From contig CAYSRC010000028.1 in NCBI GenBank assembly GCA_964433495.1, positions 1 to 30,160 of the forward strand: 30,160 nucleotides of DNA. The letters run 5' to 3'. Shown one piece after another: positions 25,173 through 30,160 of the stretch (positions are counted from its first letter, which is position 1; every line of letters begins with the position of its first letter). The notes beneath the pieces were generated by a model that was given only the letters and a program-made list of their open reading frames with translations, ran no database searches and was not told the DNA's origin. The position numbers and the translations under genes were made by a program. This DNA comes from CAYSRC01 sp964433495 (GTDB taxonomy: Bacteria; Bacillota; Clostridia; Oscillospirales; Ruminococcaceae).

Positions 25173-26264
25173 TTATCTTGCGTATTCGGCGGCCTGCGCG
25201 AGAACAGCCTGCATGCCGGTCACCTGCATCGTGCAGGAGGCGTACAGCGCCTCGTCCGCGGTGACCTGATAGCCGTGGTCGTTCTCGGTGGTCTCGAGCG
25301 CGCGAACCTCAGCGGCGGTCTTGCCGACGGTGTAGTCCGCAAAGGCCTGCGCCTGGGCATCCCACTCGGCTATCGCGTTGCCGTAGTCGACCATGCCGTA
25401 GTCGGGGCCGAGCTCGCGCTTGGTGCCCTTGTACTCAAAGCCCGTGATCTCGCCGTCGGTGTTGATGTTGATCTTTGGCTGGGTGGCGTCGGTAATGGCG
25501 GCGACGATCTTGCCGTCCGCGCCGACGACCGTCGCGCCGAACTCGGTGTACATCTTGACGACGCCGTCCTCGTCGGCGGTGGCGGGGGTGGACTCGTCGG
25601 CGGTCGAAATGGCCGCAAGGCCGAGGGTGAAGCTGCCGTCCGAGGTGAAGCTGACGCCCTTGGCATCATTGCACGCCTTGGAGACCGCGCTTATGAACTC
25701 GGTGATGTCGATGGAGCAGGAGGCGTGCAGGGTCTCGTCGGCGGCCACGGTGTAGCCGTGATCGTTGGTCGTGGTCTCGGTGTTCTTGACCTCGTCGGCC
25801 GTCTTGCCCTCGCAGTAGGCCTCGAAGGCCTCGGCCTGCTGGTACCACTCGAGGGTGGCGTCGCTGTAGGCGACCATGCCGTAGTCCTCTTTGAGCTCGC
25901 GCTTGGTCTTGTAGGAGGCCTCAGTGTCGACCTCGCCGTCCTCGACGTTCATCTTGTTCTGCGCGCAGTCGATGCGGCAGGCGACAATCCTGCCCTCGCC
26001 GTCGAGCACGACCGTCGCAACGGTCGCGTCGATCTGGGCGTTGCCGTCGGACGACTGGTCGTTGTTGAGCTCCACGCCCATGCCGAGCTTGTACTCGCCG
26101 GCCGCGGCAGCGTCGTTGTTGTTGTTGTCTTCGCCGCCGTTGTTGTCAACGTTGGCGTTGTCGCCGTCGGCGGCGTTGTTGTCCCCGTTGTCGGCGGGCG
26201 CGCTGCACGCCGCGAGGGCGAACATCATGCACACCGCAAGGAGAAGTGCGATAAGTTTCTTCAT
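25173..26264 (-). CDS. Two-module lipoprotein, probable FMN-binding-related electron carrier
   Basis: A 363-residue lipoprotein: signal peptide with lipobox LAAC (Cys20), an Asn/Asp/Gly-rich linker (about 21-55), then two homologous modules (about 57-200 and 208-360). Both carry KREL..DYGMV.Y, a EW..QA.AF..Y.GKTA.EV block, ETT.NDHGY and ADE.L.ASC. The modules are so alike that recent duplication is likely. Position next to apbE and architecture recall PplA, the flavinylated lipoprotein of Listeria extracellular electron transfer, which also has two FMN domains. However, I see no SGAT-type acceptor; the corresponding place reads ASC-Ser/Thr. Covalent FMN is therefore unproven. Start at ATG 26264, behind a duplicated AGAGGTA. 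It is the first gene after a consensus promoter. Confidence 0.85.
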   Translation of the reverse strand: MKKLIALLLAVCMMFALAACSAPADNGDNNAADGDNANVDNNGGEDNNNNDAAAAGEYKLGMGVELNNDQSSDGNAQIDATVATVVLDGEGRIVACRIDCAQNKMNVEDGEVDTEASYKTKRELKEDYGMVAYSDATLEWYQQAEAFEAYCEGKTADEVKNTETTTNDHGYTVAADETLHASCSIDITEFISAVSKACNDAKGVSFTSDGSFTLGLAAISTADESTPATADEDGVVKMYTEFGATVVGADGKIVAAITDATQPKININTDGEITGFEYKGTKRELGPDYGMVDYGNAIAEWDAQAQAFADYTVGKTAAEVRALETTENDHGYQVTADEALYASCTMQVTGMQAVLAQAAEYAR

Positions 26265-26482
26265 AATTTACCTCTTACCTCTTGTAGATATTTTTGGGGT
26301 GGGCAAAGACCTTTTGCAAGACGCAGTGAAGCCGCCGCCCTGCCGCCGCGGGCACAAAGGAACGCGCCCGTCCTGTGCGGAACACCCGCCGAACGCCGCG
26401 CGTCGCACGCCCCCGGCACAGGGAGGACAAAGCCCCGCCGAAGTCCTGCTGCGGACCCCCTGCCTGCAACCCACACATATGC
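26265..26482 (-). other. Leader of about 210 bases before the lipoprotein gene
   Basis: The predicted transcript start near 26476 leaves a long GC-rich untranslated leader. All three minus frames are open here, but the peptides look like composition artefacts. I do not recognise an FMN riboswitch or another known class. The leader ends in two SD-like repeats. Confidence 0.5.
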
Positions 26483-26511
26483 ATTGTACTCGCATGACGG
26501 ACACTTGTCAA
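26483..26511 (-). promoter_or_regulatory. Consensus sigma-A promoter of the lipoprotein-apbE-rnf operon
   Basis: Minus strand TTGACA (26506-26511), exactly 17 bases, then TACAAT (26483-26488). This is the best promoter in the window and points at the lipoprotein gene, 220 bases downstream. Confidence 0.88.
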
Positions 26512-26733
26512 GAAAATATCAAAAATATCTCTAAAGTTATCGGGTCGGGGCGTTTTTTGTCGGCAAAATGCGATTTATTTCCCCGGGAGAGGCGGTTTTA
26601 ACGCCGCGAATGGGTGCGCCGAGGGGGTCCTTAAGCGGGGAAGCGTTCTGTTTTTTCGGGGTGTTTCGGGTCGGCCTTGGGTAGGGGCGGGCGGCGGCGA
26701 GCGGCACGGCGGCGGTTGAGCGGGCAGTCCCGA

Positions 26734-26762
26734 TTGAACAATCGCCGCTTTTCGGATATAAT
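26734..26762 (+). promoter_or_regulatory. Sigma-A promoter of the 2-hydroxyacid dehydrogenase gene
   Basis: TTGAAC (26734-26739), a 17-base spacer and a perfect TATAAT (26757-26762). It is divergent from the electron-transfer operon promoter, about 220 bases away. Transcription would start near 26769 and leave a leader of about 240 bases. Confidence 0.78.
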
Positions 26763-27007
26763 GGGATTGCGGTCGCCCGGCGCGGCGCGTAATCGCGCGT
26801 TGATTCGCCGGGTCTTCCGTCTGAGACGGACAATAATCCGCCCGATGAAATCGCGTGCACGCGCCGGGTCGTTCGGGCTCTGTTTCGGCCCGTTTATTTT
26901 GCAGGTACAGTCTATATTAAGCTGAGTGAATGTTTTTCAAATCGCGGAATATAAAGATTCAAAATGTCGACGTTAAAAAAGATTCGATTAAACGGAGGAA
27001 CGGAAGG
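26763..27007 (+). other. Long leader before the 2-hydroxyacid dehydrogenase gene
   Basis: Contains a TCCGTC/GACGGA hairpin near 26816-26830 and an AT-rich end (TATATT at 26913-26918 could be a second, weaker -10). No gene is seen. No known riboswitch is recognised. Confidence 0.45.
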
Positions 27008-27949
27008 ATGAAGATCGTTTTGCTCGAGGGGCTGGGTGTTTCGGACGAGGTGATTGCGAAGCACGCGGACAGGCTGAGAGGGATGGGGCACGAGTTCGCC
27101 GCCTACCCGAAGGACGCCGACCCGGCGGTGCAGCTCGAGCGCAGCCGCGACGCCGATGTCGTGATGCTGGCAAACATGCCGCTTGACGTCTCGGTGGTTG
27201 AGGGTGCAAAAAAGCTCAAGTTCATCGACGTCGCGTTCACGGGGGTCGATCACATCCCGACGGGCGAGGCGAGAAAGCGGGGCATTGCCGTCAGCAACGC
27301 CTCGGGCTATGCGACCGACGCCGTCGCCGAGTTGTGCGTCGGGTTCATGATAGACCTTTTGAGAAATGTGGCCGCCGTCGAGAAGCGGTGCCGCGAGGGC
27401 GGCACAAAGGACGGCCTTGTCGGCAATCTGCTCAGGGGCAAGACGGTGGGCATTGTCGGCGCGGGTGAGATCGGCCGCCGTCTGGCGGCGCTGTGCAGGG
27501 CGTTCGGCTGCACCGTGATTGCGCACAGCCGCAGCGCGGTGCGCTGCCCCGATATCGATGAGCAGACGGGGCTCGAGGAGTTGTTGAAGCGCGCCGATAT
27601 CGTCTCGCTGCACTGCCCGCTCACCGACGAGACGAGGGGCATGATAGGCCGAAACGAGCTTGCGCTGATGAAGAAGAGCGCGATTTTGATAAATACGGCG
27701 CGGGGCGCGGTCGTCGACTCCGAGGCGCTTGCCCGGGCGCTGCGCGAGGGCGGGATAGCGGGGGCCGCGTGCGACGTCTTTGAGACCGAGCCGCCCCTCG
27801 CGGCGGATCACCCGCTGCTCGGCTGTCCCAACGTCATTGTCACGCCGCACATCGCCTTCGCGTCGCGCGAGTCGATGGAGCGCAGGGCCGAGATCGTGTT
27901 TGACAACCTGTATGCGTGGCTGGAGGGCGGGCAGAAAAACCGCGTCTGA
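27008..27949 (+). CDS. D-isomer specific 2-hydroxyacid dehydrogenase (PGDH-like)
   Basis: A 313-residue cytoplasmic dehydrogenase from ATG 27008, with GGAGGA at 26994-26999 upstream. The cofactor motif GAGEIG is at 151-156. The catalytic set is complete: Arg232 in NTARGAVVD, the Glu of FETEPP at about 259-262 and His281 in TPHIAFAS. The family reduces 2-keto acids to D-2-hydroxy acids or the reverse; substrates include 3-phosphoglycerate, glyoxylate and hydroxypyruvate. The residues after the second strand are Ser-Arg rather than Asp, which in this family suggests NADP(H); that is inference. It lacks the C-terminal ACT domain of many SerA proteins. No serC or serB is nearby, so serine synthesis is not certain. 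Confidence 0.92.
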   Translation: MKIVLLEGLGVSDEVIAKHADRLRGMGHEFAAYPKDADPAVQLERSRDADVVMLANMPLDVSVVEGAKKLKFIDVAFTGVDHIPTGEARKRGIAVSNASGYATDAVAELCVGFMIDLLRNVAAVEKRCREGGTKDGLVGNLLRGKTVGIVGAGEIGRRLAALCRAFGCTVIAHSRSAVRCPDIDEQTGLEELLKRADIVSLHCPLTDETRGMIGRNELALMKKSAILINTARGAVVDSEALARALREGGIAGAACDVFETEPPLAADHPLLGCPNVIVTPHIAFASRESMERRAEIVFDNLYAWLEGGQKNRV

Positions 27950-28305
27950 CGGGCGGGGGGCTTGGAAGCGGGTGGCCGGGATTGCGACAGGAAGCCTTTT
28001 CAAGAAGCAGGGTTTTGTGCGGTCAATCCCTCAGTCGACTGCGTCGACACGGCTCGCATATTCCCGCGAGTTGGTTGCATGGGCGAGCATAATCGGAACG
28101 ATAGCTCGCCGCTTCGCGCGACAGATGCGCATCGTAAGCGGAGCGGACATTTGACATTCGGCGCGATATTATGCGATGTGCCTTTCGGCCATCGGTCCGT
28201 TTACGGCCGACCGTTCGGCAAGGAGTCTCGGGGCCTCTGCACAAGAACAAACCGCATGTTCGACGCGGGGAGCGCAATGTCCGCGCTGAGAACACGCTTT
28301 TTAAG
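27950..28305. other. Spacer between the two dehydrogenase genes
   Basis: About 355 bases without a credible gene. It contains an inverted repeat GGCGAGC/GCTCGCC (28082-28088 with 28104-28110) and a perfect TTGACA at 28151-28156 that lacks a matching -10 at 16-18 bases. A promoter for the following gene is likely here but cannot be placed. Confidence 0.45.
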
Positions 28306-28319
28306 AAGGAGTGCAGTGT

Positions 28320-29354
28320 ATGAAAAAACAGCTTTGCTTTATCGGCGCGGGAAAACACGCGTCTGCCAATGTCTATCCGTCGGCCGTTTTGGCGGGCGCT
28401 GAGATATGCGCCGTCGCGACAAGAGACGCAGGGCGCTCGCAGGCGGCGCTCAGGCGGTTCGGCAGCACGGGACGGGCCTACGCCGACTACCGCGAGATGC
28501 TCTCGTCCGAGGCATGCCCCAACGTGGTCGTCGTGACCGGTGTGAACGACGCGCCGAAGATAGTTGAGGACTGCCTTGCCGCGGGCAAAAATGTGTTCTC
28601 GGAAAAACCGCTGGGTCTTTCGCTCGAAAGCGCGTCGCGCATAGCAAGGGCGGCCGAGATGTCAAAAAGCTGCGCCATGGTCGGCTTTATGAAGCGATAT
28701 GCGCCGGTATATCTGCGGCTGAAGCGGCTTATCGAGCGGGGCGAGCTCGGCGCGGTGAAATCGTTCTGCGCGCGGTTTTACGTCGACGCGACCGGCTGGA
28801 ACTCGACCGAAAGCGGGTTTGTTTTCGGCGCGGCGATCCATTATGTCGACCTAATCAGAAGTCTGTTCGGCGAGGTGTCCCGCGTGTCGGGCTTTCACAG
28901 TGTCGACGGCGGGCTCATCTCGCAGGCGCTTTCGGTGCGCTGCGACGGCGGCGCCGTCGGCATTGTCGGGTTCGAGAGCAGGCCCGCGTGGAGAACCGAG
29001 CCCGAAGCCCTCTGCGTAACGTTTGAGCGCGGCTTTGCCGAGACCGAAAATCTCTCGTCGCTGCGCGTACACAGGGCCGACGGCGTGCCTGTCGGCGAAG
29101 AGCTCTCGCCGCTCTATTTTGGGATATCCCCCGACGCACTGCCGTGGCGCGACCTGAGCGAATGCGACGAGGTATACCTGCCGAGCGAGACGCCCGCCTC
29201 GGGGACAGAGCGCGACCTCTGCCTGCGCGGCTTTGTCGGCGAGATGAACCACTTTCTCGACTGCTGCTACGGCGGCGGCGCGCCCTACTCGAGCGCCGGA
29301 GACAACGTGAAAACCACCGCGCTGTGCGAAAAAATCCTCGCGTCGCTGGCCTGA
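28320..29354 (+). CDS. Gfo/Idh/MocA family oxidoreductase
   Basis: A 344-residue NAD(P)-dependent dehydrogenase of the sugar or inositol type. It starts at ATG 28320, with AAGGAG 8 bases upstream. The N-terminal Rossmann motif is the unusual GAGKHA, in place of the usual GxGxxG. Glu95-Lys96-Pro97 in SEKPLGLS is the family signature, with Lys96 expected to act in catalysis. GFMKRYAPVY and the C-terminal beta-sheet domain (AIHYVDLIRSLFGEV) follow the normal order. The substrate cannot be told from sequence. No transporter or sugar kinase is adjacent. It may act with the upstream 2-hydroxyacid dehydrogenase, but the 370-base gap means they need not share a transcript. Confidence 0.9.
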   Translation: MKKQLCFIGAGKHASANVYPSAVLAGAEICAVATRDAGRSQAALRRFGSTGRAYADYREMLSSEACPNVVVVTGVNDAPKIVEDCLAAGKNVFSEKPLGLSLESASRIARAAEMSKSCAMVGFMKRYAPVYLRLKRLIERGELGAVKSFCARFYVDATGWNSTESGFVFGAAIHYVDLIRSLFGEVSRVSGFHSVDGGLISQALSVRCDGGAVGIVGFESRPAWRTEPEALCVTFERGFAETENLSSLRVHRADGVPVGEELSPLYFGISPDALPWRDLSECDEVYLPSETPASGTERDLCLRGFVGEMNHFLDCCYGGGAPYSSAGDNVKTTALCEKILASLA

Positions 29355-29875
29355 GCCGCGGCGTATCACGGCGGCGGGCGGACGAGCTTGCGGCGGGTCG
29401 TCCCCTTGCGGCTGCGTGCGGCGGAACGGGCCTTCGGGACGCTGTAATTCGGCCGACGCTTTTGTTTCATACGCATATTTTGATGGGGCCGAGGGTGTTT
29501 TTCAAGCAGTATGCCGCATTTTGCAGAGCCGAGCGGGCTTAGCAGGCCTCTTCGTACAGTCGTTCGGAATTGCCGTTTGCTTTAAAAGGGGACAATAAAA
29601 GAATTAAGAATTTATTGATTTGAGGGCGCAAGAGTGTCGGAAAAATCAGGGGATCTGCCTATTTCCCCATGTATGATGTATTAAAATTACTATTACATGT
29701 ATATGGATATCGTGAAGTGAGAGGTGTTTAGTATAGAATAAAAAGTGTGGGAGTTCATGAAAAGAGGTGCAAAGCAAAATCCCAAAAACCCTGTAACGAT
29801 CAGAGTATTCGGGATTTAATCTTTGGAAGGACTTTACGAAACAAATGCACGAATAAAAGTTCAAAGTACCGGCAT

Positions 29876-29947
29876 CCGAAAAAGGTTGACAGCAAGCCGG
29901 AGCGCGTCGGGCGCGTTTGACTGAAGGCGCAGCGAGACCTTTTTCGG
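29876..29947. repeat. Perfect 11-bp inverted repeat enclosing 50 GC-rich bases
   Basis: CCGAAAAAGGT at 29876-29886 and its exact complement ACCTTTTTCGG at 29937-29947. The enclosed 50 bases can form smaller hairpins (for example GCGC/GCGC), so the whole may fold as a branched structure. It could be a small structured RNA, a terminator region readable from both strands or the footprint of a mobile element. Confidence 0.6.
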
Positions 29948-29997
29948 AAAAGGAGACGCAGCGGAATGTGCGCACCGGCGATTTTTGCAATGAACAA

Positions 29998-30027
29998 TCG
30001 CCGCAAGCGATATGCAGCTTGCGGCGA
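29998..30027. repeat. Perfect 11-bp stem-loop
   Basis: TCGCCGCAAGC (29998-30008) and GCTTGCGGCGA (30017-30027) around an 8-base loop. There is no U-tract on the plus strand and only a weak one on the minus strand, so a terminator for a minus-strand gene beyond the window edge is possible but not shown. Confidence 0.55.
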
Positions 30028-30160
30028 CGTGAAAGTAATTGACAAAATAGATGCCGTACAGGATGCATTGCCGCGTCTCTTTGCAAAAAAAGCCTGCACC
30101 GCGCGGGTCGGCTTGCAGACGCGGCCGTCCGCTGCCGCGTTCTGTTCCGCGAAAGGGCGG

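Larger units (their letters stand above)
29355..30160. other. Gene-free end region with AT-rich patch
   Basis: About 800 bases with no convincing gene on either strand. From roughly 29575 to 29870 the composition drops sharply; by hand count about one third G+C over 29661-29820, against well over half elsewhere. Short frames such as 29669-29731 (20 residues, MYDVLKLLLHVYGYREVRGV) and 29758-29820 could be remnants. Two perfect inverted repeats follow. Confidence 0.5.

Noticed and set aside
26265..26482. FMN riboswitch in the leader
   Set aside because: I could not find the conserved blocks expected of an FMN riboswitch.
26261..26511. Three overlapping minus-strand frames over the lipoprotein leader
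   Set aside because: All three frames are open only because of high GC; none has a ribosome binding site or protein-like sequence.
28151..28179. Promoter at TTGACA 28151
   Set aside because: No -10 at 16-18 bases; TATTAT lies only 10 bases downstream.
14631..29936. Shared GGCGCAGCGAG near 14631 and 29926 as a dispersed repeat
   Set aside because: Only 11 bases match and flanks differ, so chance is likely; a genome-wide search would be needed.
26735..30004. Shared 14-mer TGAACAATCGCCGC at 26735-26748 and 29991-30004
   Set aside because: One exact 14-base match is expected by chance in a 30-kb window.
29646..30086. 146-residue minus-strand open frame
   Set aside because: It spans two regions of very different composition, is rich in His and Cys without a pattern, and has no family resemblance or clear ribosome binding site.

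Overview
The window is a GC-rich stretch of a Gram-positive, apparently spore-forming anaerobe, most likely a member of the class Clostridia. The evidence is AGGAGG-type ribosome binding sites, sigma-A style promoters, a SleC/SpoIID-like cortex hydrolase, an Rnf-type membrane electron-transfer complex and nickel-enzyme maturation genes. I cannot place it more finely from sequence alone. It carries about 22 convincing genes, no rRNA, tRNA or CRISPR, and no recognisable transposase or phage gene.

Left part (1-5792). A plus-strand unit starts with a truncated hypB, runs into a 957-residue iron-sulphur flavoprotein of the GltD type and ends with hypA. All three overlap. A shared terminator separates it from a convergent SleC-like wall hydrolase with a SpoIID-like domain and three peptidoglycan-binding repeats.

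Middle (5793-18025). After an 800-base gene-poor spacer come a YdcF/SanA-like membrane protein, an ABC ATPase and a 1059-residue FtsX-type permease with a long coiled coil. Next is a pair resembling AlgJ/DltD (SGNH-like) and AlgI/DltB (MBOAT), typical of O-acylation of an extracellular polymer. The minus strand then carries a BtpA/SgcQ-family protein, deoC with a translationally coupled small membrane protein, and a PsiE-like membrane protein.

Right-centre (18027-26511, minus strand). This is the most interesting part: one apparent operon with a consensus promoter at 26483-26511. The order is a two-module lipoprotein, apbE (FMN transferase), rnfC, rnfD, a double-length rnfG, rnfE, rnfA, a NusG-domain-II protein and a Gx-transporter-family protein, ending at a hairpin at 18027-18072. 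rnfB, which normally follows rnfA, is absent. The last two genes belong to the families I recall for EetA and EetB of the flavin-based extracellular electron transfer loci of Listeria and lactobacilli. I infer a hybrid system in which an Rnf core feeds electrons to flavinylated extracytosolic carriers.

Right end (26734-30160, plus strand). A strong promoter and long leader precede a D-2-hydroxyacid dehydrogenase. A Gfo/Idh/MocA-type oxidoreductase follows. The last 800 bases have no convincing gene but contain an AT-rich patch and two perfect 11-bp inverted repeats.
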